This document shows, in pieces, positions 25,085 through 36,088 of a stretch of 64,000 nucleotides of DNA (the stretch's first letter is position 1; each line of letters starts with the position of its first letter). This stretch comes from Ampullaceana balthica (Eukaryota; Mollusca; Gastropoda; Lymnaeidae). The stretch is taken from contig CALYLW010000692.1 in the NCBI GenBank assembly GCA_944989445.1, forward strand, positions 1 through 64,000. The letters run 5' to 3'. The position numbers were made by a program, and so were the translations under genes. The notes below the pieces were generated by a model. The model was not told where the DNA came from, did not search any database, and was given only the letters and a program-made list of their open reading frames with translations.

Positions 25085-25174
<90 letters not shown>

Positions 25175-25229
25175 GGGACCGTTCCGGAGGTACCCTCAGC
25201 TATTAGTTCCCTTGGGTGGGGCATAATTG

Positions 25230-25307
<78 letters not shown>
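25085..25307. repeat. Two (TA)n microsatellites around a 63-bp unique island
   Basis: (TA)n at 25085-25170 (with one phase break near 25131) and at 25234-25307, separated by a GC-richer unique island at 25171-25233. Tyr/Ile frames through it are artefacts. Confidence 0.95.
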
Positions 25308-25309
<2 letters not shown>

Positions 25310-26164
25310 TCAATATGCATAATTCCCGTCGTCTGTATGTATGTATGTATATATGCATGTGTGGATGTAACACGCTACTAATTTTAGAAAGCAATGCACC
25401 AAATTACTGCACCAAAAATAACTTTTTTCGAACGTTCCGCATAAAATTGTTCAATATGATAAAAAATGAATCCAATCATAGATAAAACAAATGAAAGTTC
25501 TGCATTACGTTATTTTTTAATCTGATGTGTATTTATTTTGATAACTTCCGTCATTTTTGACGGGTGATACGCTAGTATATATATATATATATTATTCTTG
25601 ATATTTAGAATTGTTTATACATAGACGATTTGTTCGTGTCAAATTTAATTCGTGTCGCAGATTCTTTTGGGTGTTTGTTTCTTCGCTGAGCGAAGCTTCT
25701 TGCAGAATATTGTGTTGTATTGGTGTATCTTTTGGGGAGTTGCCCGTATCCTGTTCTATAACGTCCTCTATAGATACTTGATGGTGCTGCTGGATTTCTT
25801 GTATTGCGCTCTGATGTTTAAAACAAATGTATCTCAAATAAATAAAACAAACTCATCAAACTGTTCTTAAATCTGTCTTCGTTGTCACACTCTTTCAAAA
25901 ATAACGGAAGACTGTTTTGGTACAGCCGACTCAAAGGAGCGCGCGCCATGTGTCCGTCATCTCCAGAAACGTAAAAATTCAGAAGAAAGCAGAGATAAAT
26001 GATTTAATGATAATTGCTACAAATATTTAGAAGCTCTATTAGTTCATTCATCGAAAATCAAATTATTTTTTTTAAATATTGGGTTGAGTAGGAGTAAAAA
26101 AAAAGGGAGAGGGTGGCTAAATCTGTCACCTTCCTCTTGGCAGGTGTATGAGTCGTCCAACGCT
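25308..26164. other. Intron sequence with a dispersed-repeat fragment
   Basis: 25395-25465 shares CTGCACCAAAAATAACT and a following GAACGT-CCGC...TTCAATATGAT with 54360-54412. A short (TA)n is at 25576-25591. A minus-strand frame at 25592-25837 is hydrophilic but not recognised and has no splice support. Confidence 0.45.
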
Positions 26165-27030
26165 ATGCGTACCTGAACTGTACACTTTATTCGTGTCGTG
26201 TGTCTGGATATGTGTACATGCACTGTACACTTTACTCGTGTGGTGTGTCTGGATATGTGTACATGCACTGTACACTTTACTCGTGTGGTGTGTCTGGATA
26301 TGTGTACATGCGCTGTACACTTTACTCGTGTCGTGTCTCTGGATATGTGTACCTGAACTGTACACTTTACTCGTGTCGTGTCTGGATATGTGTACATGCA
26401 CTGTACACTTTACTCGTGTGGTGTGTCTGGATATGTGTACATGCACTGTACACTTTACTCGTGTGGTGTGTCTGGATATGTGTACATGCACTGTACACTT
26501 TACTCGTGTCATGTCTGGATATGTGTACATGCACTGTACACTTTACTCGTGTCGTGAGTCGTGTGTCTGGTATGTGTACATGCACTGTTACTTTACTCGT
26601 GTCGTCTGTCTGGATATGTGTACATGCACTGTACACTTAACTCGTGTCGTCTGTCTGGATATGTGTACATGCACTGTACACTTAACTCGTGTCGTCTGTC
26701 TGGATATGTGTATATGCACTGTACAGTTTACCCGTGTCGTCTGTCTGGATATGTGTACATGCACTGTACACTTTACTCGTGTCGTGTGTCTGGATATGTG
26801 TACATGCACTGTACACTTTACTCGTGTCGTGTGTCTGCATATGTGTACATGCACTGTACACTTTACTCGTGTCGTGTGTCTGCATATGTGTACATGCACT
26901 GTACACTTTACTCGTGTCGTGTGTCTGGATATGTGTACATGCGCTGTACACTTTACTCGTGTCGTGTGTCTGCATATGTGTACATGCGCTGTACACTTTA
27001 CTCGTGTGGTGTGTCTGGATCTCTCATTAC
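26165..27030. repeat. Minisatellite, 45-bp unit with an internal hairpin, about 19 copies
   Basis: The unit contains GTGTGTCTGGATATGTGTAC, ATGCACTGTACAC and TTTACTCGTGTC. Each unit carries GTGTACA-TGCAC-TGTACAC, a perfect 7-bp inverted repeat with a 5-base loop. The unit length is a multiple of three and is open in several frames on both strands, so many overlapping frames appear; none has gene support. Confidence 0.95.
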
Positions 27031-27289
27031 TTCAGTAACCAATAAATACCATCATGTCACGTAGACAAGTCACTTAGGCTGTTCCCAAAAGTTACTTATC
27101 TTTTTAGGATTGCAACCTCTAATCAGAGGACGGCTAGAAATACTCACTTTGAACAGTATCGATTGATCACGATATATCCACACTCTAGTAGCGTATTTTT
27201 TACAATCTGTTCACGTGTTCACTTTGTGTTCTCGCACCGTGGTTTTGGTTCATAAACATACCTGTGTCAGTGCTGTCAATTCAAGTCAG

Positions 27290-27625
27290 TGCGTAGCTGC
27301 GTAGCTGGTATCGGCGCACAAGTCAGTGACACAGCTAGTATCGTCGCACAAGTCAGTGACACAGCTAATATCGGCGCACAAGTCAGTAACACAGTTAGTA
27401 TCGGTGCACAAGTTAGTGACACAGCTAATACCGGTGCACAAGTCAATGACACAGCTAATACCGGTGCACAAGTCAATGACACAGCTAATATCGGTGCACA
27501 AGTCAATAACACAGCTAATACCGGTGCACAAGTCAATGACACAGCTAATATCGGTGCACAAGTCAATGACACAGCTAATATAGGCGCACAAGTCAATAGA
27601 GCAGCTAATATCAGTGCACATGTCA
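27290..27625. repeat. Minisatellite, 30-bp unit, about 11 copies
   Basis: The unit contains ACAGCTAATATCGGTGCACA and AGTCAATGAC. Variants of GTGAC/ATGAC and TATCGG/TACCGG are interspersed. Open on both strands by composition. Confidence 0.93.
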
Positions 27626-28099
27626 GGGGCGTAGCTAGTGGTAGTGCGGCCCCCCACCCGCAAACCCCCCCCCCTGTGTTGGGACAATGATTAAGTTATT
27701 GTAAGCCACACCCCTCAAAGCGGAAGTCCGGTGAACTCCACAGAAATGAAAAGAAAATTGCCTGACAACGCGGCTGTCGCCCTCCCATTCCCCTCCCTCC
27801 ACCAATGACGTCATCAGTCCAATCTCAGTGTCTCATATGAGTTGGAGGGCGACAGAAAGAGGAGGGAATGGCGGGCGGTTTCCGCCAGGTGTATGACTTA
27901 GTCAGCTGACCGAACTCTTAAATTTTACCAGAGCTCTTTGTTAATGATGTAAAACTCTGTAACTTCCTCCCCCCCCCCTCCCACCATACACACACATTGC
28001 TAAAACGACCTAATAATTTACCAAATAGGATTTCTGAACAAACTTTTTCTTGATAAACTAACTCTCTTTTGTTGTACAATCACACCAATACTTCATTAC
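27626..28099. other. Unassigned intron sequence, hAT-terminus-like scrap at 27624-27675
   Basis: CAGGGGCGTAGCTAG followed about 40 bases later by CCCCCCTG resembles a short, decayed element. No target duplication was found. Confidence 0.35.
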
Positions 28100-28629
28100 T
28101 AGGAGTGTACTGGATTCAATTTTTGAATTTTTTTTAATCGGCCGGAGCCGGACTTGCCGGATTTATGAAGTGAGATCCGGCCGGATGCCGGAGCCGGATT
28201 TACAAATAAAAAACAAAATATCGTATTAAATCATTTCACTTAGGTGAGTGGAGTCACTGGACTGTTCATTTCTGCAGTTCATTACTATAGACATGACCAT
28301 GATGACATATACTCATATTGAATCATTGAAATGTAAAATAATTACATTAGAAAAATTAATATTAAGTTCCATGTTCAAGATAAAACACAATACATAAGCA
28401 CATAATGTTAATTTAGTAATTTAGTAATTTTAATTTTTTGTTTTCAGTTTCAATTTGTAGTTTTCACGTGTTTTCGGTCGGCAAATTGCCAGCTCAGTTA
28501 CAACTCGCAACAACAGTGACAGTTTATAGTTATTGCGCGAAATTGTTCACTGAATGGTAGCAACTGGGTGCTCACACATTTTAGTATCGCGTGGTTTGCA
28601 TTCTTTAATACATGATACGCATGCGCGAT

Positions 28630-28812
28630 CAATGTTCCCTCTGAGGTTCGTTGGTCCGTGTGCAACGTAAAAAATCTCGTGTGCAAAATTGCACAGAAAC
28701 CATTTTTTGTGCTATATTTTACCAAATTTACTAACGGAAATTCTAAACTGCTGCGCGGCGTCGGTCAGATATCTGCGCGGCCGTGGAGCCGCGCAGTTGA
28801 AATGGAACATTG
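28630..28812. mobile_element. Small hAT-like MITE nested in a larger hAT element
   Basis: Starts CAATGTTCCCTCT and ends GGAACATTG. Flanking octamers TGCGCGAT and TGCAGCAT agree at 6 of 8 positions. It has GC-rich internal symmetry (GCTGCGCGGC ... GAGCCGCGCAG). Confidence 0.5.
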
Positions 28813-28842
28813 TGCAGCATAATGTGCCATTTTGACTCAAAC

Positions 28843-29283
28843 GGGATGTCTATAAATGACGTCACGCACCTAAAAACAAAAGGGGGGGAGGAGGGTCACA
28901 CATTTGTGATGATGTGTGACGAGGGGGAGGGTTTGTTTTTGTTTTCAACAACTGTGACGTCACATCAAAGCACGCAACTTTAAGTAAAAGTTGAACTTAA
29001 ATCTTTGATTGCTAACATTTTATTTAATGACATCTTAAATGGCTTCTCACGTGTTACGATATTAGAGTGCAGCCTTACACGTAACTAAAAACAAACTTAA
29101 ATGACATAAAGCGATTTGAAAAAGGCTCATTTTCAAATAAGAAATACGTCTTTTATTGGGGGTGGGGGAGGGGCGAAACTTTATTGCGTCGTATTTGAGG
29201 GGGAGGCTAACTTTTTGTGATGACGTGTGAAGAGGGGGGGGGGAATCGTCAAAAACCACGTGACGTCATTTATATACGACCCC
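28843..29283 (+). mobile_element. Dispersed MITE-like element carrying TGACGTCA (copy 2, most complete)
   Basis: Left end GGGATGTCTATAAATGACG and right end CGTCATTTATATACGACCCC are inverted repeats. TGACGTCA occurs at 28857, 28955 and 29261. It is nested in the 28100-29631 hAT element. It contains G-rich patches and the shared GATATTAGAGTGCAGCC segment. There is no protein frame. Confidence 0.75.
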
Positions 29284-30289
29284 ATACAAGTTCTAGCACG
29301 CTGATCGTATTCCAAACAATTGTCGTATACCAAGCAAACTGTTTCGCGTCCAAACAGGACGTATGTTGATTTGGACTTATCCTAAAGCAGACACATACCG
29401 ACCTACCACTGTATTCATGTCCCACAAACTCATGAAGTAACGCAGTAAAGTAATTTATTTATTTTTTTTGAAAATTCTTATTTACGTCAGCGAGAAATAC
29501 TAAACTGGAAGTTCAACTGTGCTATTGAAAATCCGGCAAAATTGGACCGGAGCCGAAGCCGGAGCCGGATTTGTAAAAATGGCTGGATTCCGGATTTACC
29601 GGAGCCGGAGACGAAATCCGGTACATCCCTATTCATTACACACCTTCCATAGGCTATAAGTGGTGTCTTTGCAGTAAACCAGGGGTTCCTAACCAGTGGT
29701 GCATGCACCCCCAAGGGGTGCATGAGCAGGTTCCAGGGGGTGCATGAACCATTCAGAGGAAAAAAAGAAAAAGAGGAAGTAAAAAAAAAGAAGAACAAAA
29801 AAGGAAAAAAACCTGATAATCTGAAAATGTAAACCATTAGCAAGGCATGCCGCCTTAAACTTTTTTACTCGTTCGCGCATGGTTCTGCGCATGTCAAAAA
29901 TTGACGGGAAAAACTTTTGCAAAATGAACGGTTCGCTCTACGTGTTCCTCGGAATTTCGTGTTTTACGTCACAGTTTTCTAAAAATAATTTAATTTTGCC
30001 ATCAAATACGTCAGATATATCTCTTCCCGTGACCCTCTAACTGTTTTGAGCGGATGTAAACGTTGGGATTTTTTTCCTTCACTTTTATTGCTCTGTACGC
30101 TGCAAAGGTCTTAAAAACGTTGATTGTAAGCCATTATTCGTCATTGAAAACTAAAATCTTGAGTTGAGCATCCAATTCCGGTCATTAAAAACATCAACTT
30201 CGTCAGTTAAAAATTTGCCTGTGACTGGTACGACTTTACGATTGTCATCACCCCCTCAAAATCGTTAATAAATAATAAAAAAAGAGAGA

Positions 30290-32160
30290 GATGGCACTCA
30301 AAAGCCCCAGTGCTTCCACTGTGGAAAAATCCTGTGCAATGACAACATGAAGCCTGTTAGACCAGTGCTTCTCAAACTTTTTAGCATTGCGGACCGGCAG
30401 GAATTTTTTCCATTACACCAGGGACCGATGAAATATTTTCCCTGTACTGACGTGGTAGTGAAATGTCCTTTCATGGTAATTTCTGCGGACCGGCATCGGA
30501 TGGCCCACGGACTGGCACCGGTCCGCGGACCACCACTTTAAGAAGCACTGTGTTAGACTACGATAGCACTTGGAGAAAGTCCATCCATCCAATTCCAAGG
30601 ACAGTGTTGAGGTCTTCAAGCAGAAGAGAGCTCGCTTCTTGACCTCAGGTACCTTGCCCAAGCTTGGATTTTCTTTGTCACAGAAATCTGCACTGGACGC
30701 ATCATTCAAGGTTGCATATCTTTTTGAAAAGAACAAGAAGCCCCACACCATTGTAGACCTTTGGTGAAGCCTTGTGCTCTGGAGATGGTAGAACTGATGT
30801 GTGGTCACCAGCAGAGGAAGCAGGTTGAGAAAGTTCCTTTGTCCAATGACACTATTCATTCCAGGATTAGTGACATGGCTGCAGACATTCTGGATCAAGT
30901 CTTGTGCAAGATGAGAAGCAGTCCTTTTCCATTTAGCATGCAGCTGGATGAATCCACTGATGTAGCACAATGCTGTCAGATTCTTGTATTTCTGAGATAT
31001 GTTCTCAGTGGATTGCTGAAGGAGGAATTTCTCTTTTGTAAGCCACTCCTAGCTACTACCAAAGCTGCTGATGTGCTGCAGCTAGTCAGGGTATTCTTCA
31101 TTGAAAACCAGTTTGACTGAACTTCAAGAATTTCTTCAATTTACACAGGCGGTGCTCCCTCCATGCTCTGTAATAAGTCAGGATTTTCAGCACTGGTAAA
31201 GAAAGAATTTCCAGATATTGTCACTACGCACTGTTTTCTTCATCGTCAGGCACTGGCATGCAAAACTATACCTCCAACCTTGAAGTCAGTTATTTCTACT
31301 GCAGTCCAAGTTGTAAATTTTGTCCGCTCACATGCCTTGAACCACCGCCTCTTCAAGTTGTTCTGTCAGGAGGTGGACTCTGAGAATGAAGTTCTGCTCT
31401 ACCACACTGAGGTGCGCTGGTTGTCCAGGGGACGGATACTTCCTCGGTTAGTAGAACTGAGAGTGGAGCTTGCCATTTTCTTGCGAGAAAAAAAGAGTGA
31501 CCTTGCTGACAAGTTTGACTGTCCAAATTTCATTCATCGGGATACCTGGCTGACATCTTCTCCATCTTGAATGAGTTGAACACATCTCTCCAAGGACCTG
31601 CTGTGACTGAGAGATTGCAAGCCTTCCTTAACAAAGTGCCACTATTCCAACGACGACTAGAAAAGTCCAACTGGACCAACTTTCCACTCTTGGATGAAGT
31701 TGTAATATCTGGTGCAGAAGGGAGCACTGAGGGATCACTGCCTGACAACATCAAAGGGGAAATTTCAGAGCACCTTTCAACGTTGCAAAGGTCCTTTGAT
31801 GGGTATTTCTGTCAAGAAATTGCTAGGAAAAACCTTTGGATTCGCAATCCTTTTCTCTGTGACTTGGACAACATTGATGACAGTGACTTTGCTAAAGATG
31901 ACCTGGTTGATTTGAGAACCAGAGAAGTACTGAGGAGTGCCTTCAGTTGCAATTCCTTGATTGAATTTTGGTGCGCCCAGCTAGATTCCTACCCGCATTT
32001 AGCCAAAAGGGCAGTACTGATTCTCCTTCCATTTGCCACAACCTATCTCTGTGAAGCAGGATTCTCCACACCTTTGACGATTAAAACCAAGGAAATGAAT
32101 AAGTTCAATGCAGAGTATGACATAAGAGTTGCTTTTGTCCTAAACAGTACCCAAATTTAA
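30290..32160 (+). pseudogene. Broken hAT-family transposase (ZBED5-like)
   Basis: Cut-and-paste DNA transposase remnant. The first visible part (30299-30350) has the Cys pair of a BED zinc finger (CFHCGK). The His pair (HLEKVH) follows only after a 188-bp MITE insertion and a stop codon, at about 30568. Downstream frames carry QLDESTD at about 30942-30962 (first catalytic acidic region of the RNase H-like fold), THCFLHRQALACK near 31220-31262, EVRWLSRGR near 31410-31436, and the C-terminal hAT dimerisation region with LCEAGFS near 32047-32067, ending at a TAA at 32158. The pieces lie in three frames with at least two frameshifts and an internal TGA at about 31118, so it is inactive. The family call rests on domain order and resemblance to ZBED5-type proteins. 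Confidence 0.9.
30363..30550. mobile_element. 188-bp hAT MITE inserted in the transposase zinc finger
   Basis: Inverted ends CAGTGCTTCTCAAA and TTTAAGAAGCACTG; a perfect 8-bp TGTTAGAC duplication at 30355-30362 and 30551-30558. The interior has GCGGACCGGCA near both ends. The insertion separates the Cys pair from the His pair of the BED finger, so it postdates the host transposon. Confidence 0.93.
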
Positions 32161-32458
32161 ATCACTGATTGATCATAAGAAGCAGCAGATCTCTGACTAA
32201 ATTCCCTGTTTCCTATGGTCAAAACTGCTGTGTTCCTAAAATAAACATAGTTTATTATGCATTTTCTGCAAGTTTCACGAGGGGGTGCATGAACTTTTTT
32301 GGGCACATGAAGGGGTGCATGGACCCCAAAAGGTTAGGAACCACTGCAGTAAACGTTAGCCCTATAGTTTTTAATTTTAAAAATTTAAAAAGGCCCTTAT
32401 GGTTAATGAAAGATTAACGTTTTCCTTAAATGATTCGTGTTTGTGTATACGTGTAAAG

Positions 32459-33724
32459 CAGTGCTGCCAGTGCTAGGTTTTTCAACCTAGATCTAGGTTT
32501 TTTCGACCTTGTCTAGGTTTCTAGGTTTTTTATTTCCAAAATAGCTATAATCTAGGTTTTTATTTTTTTTAAAGTAAATAAACGATATTTAAGTTTAAAA
32601 AATAAACTTGCGCAATTAATGTCCTAAACAAAGTCGATTTTTCAAAAATAAAATTAGGCATTAGATGGCAACAGTTTTTTCACTCGCTCTGTAATGTTAT
32701 ATAAAATATTATGATATATATTATATATAGCTCTACCTCACTGAATTCTAAAGGTGGCGCTGCTGTGGTACCAGTACCATCTGTCAAAAGAAATCTGGTA
32801 TGAGATAAAAACCAATGAAATGAGCCAAAATATTCAATTTTATTACACGTCATCACAAACTAACAGCTCTACCATTTTCTTCTGCCTGCGTTGAGAGCAT
32901 ATTCTTTCAAGTGATTTTGATATAGACCAAAGATAATCTAATACTACCCTCAGATAGACAAAGTTATAAAAACACGTTCCTACTCCGTATGCAACAACAA
33001 AGTCATAAAAATTCTCGTTCTTTCCGTCCGGGCTTTGGAAGTGGAATGGGTTACCTGATCAAACGAGGAAAACCAAAACTCTATCAACATTTAAAACTCA
33101 AATAAAAATACAATACTAGAAATAAACAATGGATAAAAGTAGGACTCAATAATATCCTGTATAAAAGGAGCTTCTTTAATTAGATAAAATGAGAATGATG
33201 CAAAGAATGCTGAAAAGATTGCCAATAAGATTTATAAGAAAGATTACATAAGTGATTAATAAATGCAGATGTAGGAATATTTTACAAATAGTTATGTACC
33301 GTCCATAAATGATTATTCGCATCTAAAAGGAGGGGGATGTCACACTTAAGTGAGATGTGTCACAATGGAGAGGGAGGTGTTTAAAGGACTGTGACGTCAC
33401 ATAAAAAAATGCACAATTTTAAATGAAAGCTCCACTTAAATATTTGATTGCTTGCAACAAATTTATTTAATGACGTATTAAATGGCTCCGCGCGAGCTAC
33501 TATATTAGAATGCAGTCTTACACTAAAAAGATACTTAATAATGACGTAAAAATTGGTTAGAAACATGATACATTTTAATTTTAAGAAGGAAATACCTTTT
33601 GAGGAGTGGGAGCTTTGTGACGTCATATTTGTTTATTTTTAGCGTGTCTAGGTTTTTTCTTTCGGATCTAGGTTTTTTTGACACGTTGGCTAGGTTTTTC
33701 CCAAAATTGTCGCTGGCAGCACTG
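32459..33724. mobile_element. Nonautonomous hAT element with CTAGGTTTTT motifs, 8-bp target duplication
   Basis: Ends CAGTGCTGCCAG and CTGGCAGCACTG are perfect inverted repeats over 12 bases apart from one internal spacer difference. A perfect 8-bp GTGTAAAG duplication flanks it (32451-32458 and 33725-33732). Both ends are rich in TCTAGGTTTTT-type motifs. It holds a nested copy of the TGACGTCA element at 33299-33650. No transposase. Confidence 0.88.
33299..33650 (+). mobile_element. Dispersed MITE-like element carrying TGACGTCA (copy 3)
   Basis: Starts ACCGTCCATAAATGATTATT and shares GTGACGTCACAT, GCTCCACTTAAATATTTGA and ACTATATTAGAATGCAG with the other copies. TGACGTCA is at 33392 and 33618. 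The right end is diverged. Nested in the 32459-33724 hAT element. Confidence 0.65.
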
Positions 33725-34033
33725 GTGTAAAGCAATAAAAGATGTGATTTTCCACACGATTCCTTCACCTAAATAGCCAATTTATCTGACTATATAAATC
33801 AACATAATTTTTGGAAGGAGGACTTCTATATAAATTGTCTAAATATAATCTTTGTAGAGAGAGTAAAAACGCTGTTGCTAGTTTTTATCAGCTAAACGAA
33901 CGCGCTTGGCCTTATACCTTAGATTCAGTTACCGACACAATCTTTGGCGAAGAGTCTTTGCAGTTGCGCAGTAATCTTTCGACCAAAACTTTAGCGTAAT
34001 ACTTATCAATAAATAATTTACATCTCTTCTGAT

Positions 34034-34220
34034 CAGGACCGGTCTTAGCAATTGCGGGGCCCTATGCACTTAGTATGCGAAACGGACTGCGCGGGGTCCC
34101 AGTTTGGTTAGGGATTAGGAATTAATAAGGATAATAAATGAAAATTAAGATTGGCCGGGCTCGTCAAAGCGCGGGGCCCACTGCGGCCGCATAGGTTGGA
34201 GTGGCCTAAGACCGGCCCTG
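34034..34220. mobile_element. 187-bp hAT-like MITE
   Basis: Ends CAGGACCGGTCTTAG and CTAAGACCGGCCCTG are inverted repeats (13 of 15). Flanking octamers CTTCTGAT and CTCCTGAC agree at 6 of 8 positions. The interior has GGGGCCC-type blocks on both sides. Confidence 0.75.
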
Positions 34221-34933
34221 CTCCTGACTGCAGCCCTTCCTTCCCGTCTCCTGCACTTTTATTATCATTACGTGGCTAGACACAATCATTTCCAATCCAT
34301 AACGTCATCCCCCCCCCTCCTAAATCATTAACAAACAACAACAAAAAAACGAAAACAATAATTTGGCTGTTGTTGATAAACCCAGATTTTTAACAAGCAA
34401 TTCCAAATAATTTTTTTCTGGTTGTTTGATCTCTTGAGTTGTGGATTACATTTAACCTAAATGTCATTTTTAATGGTATTTCTGTTGTAGCTTTTTTTTC
34501 CCCGAGCTGAAAAATGTTATTTTCCCGTTTTGTGTTGATATAATTCACAATCGACTGCTTCCTTCAGATAGAGGAATTTTGCCGGCTTGTACATTAGCTA
34601 GTGGCTAATAGAGAAATGTTAAAACTTCAATCAGCGAAAAACTCAGATTTATCAAACATTTCCAACATATACTTGAAATGTTCCCAATCCGACCCCATTC
34701 ACTGCTCCGTATAGATGTTATATTTTGAATAGGATCACGATCCACCAAATGTAGAAAGGGCGTTAAACAAAATTAATACAAATGTATGCGTTAAAGCCAC
34801 ATGAATATGAGGGTAAAGACTTGGTGGTCGAAAGGCACAGTGAGACCACAAACATCTTCTAACTGTAGTTTGACCTGTATATCTAAAAGCAATGAAGCAA
34901 GGAAATAAGACACATCATTACAGTTCTTCCAGG

Positions 34934-35094
34934 CAGAAGCGTAACTGGGTTTTCCGCGCCCTTGGCTAATTTATTTTTCGGCGCCCTTGACCAATATGGA
35001 AACTACTAAGTTATACAGAACAAATTGATTATTGAAGGGTTAGCCCTCGCGCCCTTGGCTACTGCCCCGATGTTAAGTCGTTGTTACGCCTCTG
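34934..35094. mobile_element. 161-bp hAT-like MITE with perfect 8-bp target duplication
   Basis: Ends CAGAAGCGTAAC and GTTACGCCTCTG; an exact CTTCCAGG duplication at 34926-34933 and 35095-35102. The interior has repeated GCGCCCTTGGCTA segments. Confidence 0.88.
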
Positions 35095-35309
35095 CTTCCA
35101 GGTAAAGAAGTCACATCCAACTATCCAGCACAGTAATCCGATCGTAATGGCCAAACTGTCAGAGTATATTTCCAGACACACTTAAAACAATGGCTCATTT
35201 CTCATTGTCAGAATATTCCTTCAGACATACGAAAACCAATTGCAAAACAATCATTTTGTATATTCGTTTTTATTTTATAAAAAGACATGCCTTGAAGTCA
35301 CATTGCGGC

Positions 35310-36088
35310 CGTCATGACTTCATATTGCGGGGTGAGTGAATGAATTATCCCTTGTACTACATCAGTTGTCATGACTTCATACTGCGGGGTGAGTGAATGA
35401 AATATCCTTGTACTACATCAGTTGTCATGACTTCATATTGCGGGGTCGAGTGAATGAAATTATCCTTGTACTACATCAGTTGTCATGACTTCATATTGCG
35501 GGGTGAGTGAATGAATTATCCTTGTACTACATCAGTTGTCATGACTTCATATTGCGGGTGAGTGAATGAATTATCCTTGTACTACATCAGTTGTCATGAC
35601 TTCATATTGCGGGGTGAGTGAATGAAATTACCCTTGTACTGCATCAGTTGTCATGACTTCATATTGCGGGTGTGAGTGAATGAAATACCCTTGTACTGCA
35701 TCAGTTGTCATGACTTCATATTGCGGGTCTGAGTGAATGAATTATCCCTTGTACTACATCAGTTGTCATGACTTCATATTGCGGGGTGAGTGAATGAATT
35801 ATCCTTGTACTACATCAGTTGTCATGACTTCATATTGCGGGGTGAGTGAATGAATTATCCTTGTACTACATCAGTTGTCATGACTTCATATTGCGGGGTG
35901 AGTGAATGAATTATCCTTGTACTACATCAGTTGTCATGACTTCATATTGCGGGGTGAGTGAATGAATTATCCTTGTACTGCATCAGTTGTCATGACTTCA
36001 TATTGCGGGGTGAGTGAATGAAATACCCTTGTACTGCATTAGTTGTCATGACTTCATATTGCGGGGTGAGTGAATGAAATACCCTGCA
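35310..36088. repeat. Minisatellite, 56-bp unit, about 14 copies
   Basis: The unit contains ATCAGTTGTCATGACTTCAT, ATTGCGGGGTGAGTGAATGA and ATTATCCTTGTACTAC. Each copy carries GGGGTGAGTG, which matches a consensus 5' splice site. Small indels (GGGGTG, GGGTG, GGGTCG) separate copies. Confidence 0.93.

Larger units (their letters stand above)
28100..29631. mobile_element. Nonautonomous hAT-type element with 8-bp target duplication
   Basis: Left end TAGGAGTGTACTGGATT and right end ATCCGGTACATCCCTA are imperfect inverted repeats. Both ends are rich in CCGGAGCCGGA motifs. A perfect 8-bp TTCATTAC duplication flanks it (28092-28099 and 29632-29639), which is the hAT signature. No transposase frame was found. 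At least two smaller elements have inserted within it, at 28630-28812 and 28843-29283. Confidence 0.85.
29680..32346 (+). mobile_element. hAT transposon with decayed transposase, 8-bp target duplication
   Basis: Terminal inverted repeats CAGGGGTTCCTAACCAGTGG (left) and GGTTAGGAACCACTG (right), followed by subterminal GGGGTGCATG repeats at both ends. A perfect 8-bp CAGTAAAC duplication lies at 29672-29679 and 32347-32354. At 2667 bp, the length fits a once-autonomous hAT. It contains a broken BED/hAT transposase gene and a younger MITE inserted in it. Confidence 0.93.

Noticed and set aside
26044..27064. Many overlapping frames on both strands (about 90-300 codons)
   Set aside because: Created by the 45-bp repeat, which has almost no stops in several phases.
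35310..36088. CRISPR-like array
   Set aside because: Repeats are directly abutting with no unique spacers, and the genome is eukaryotic; it is a minisatellite.
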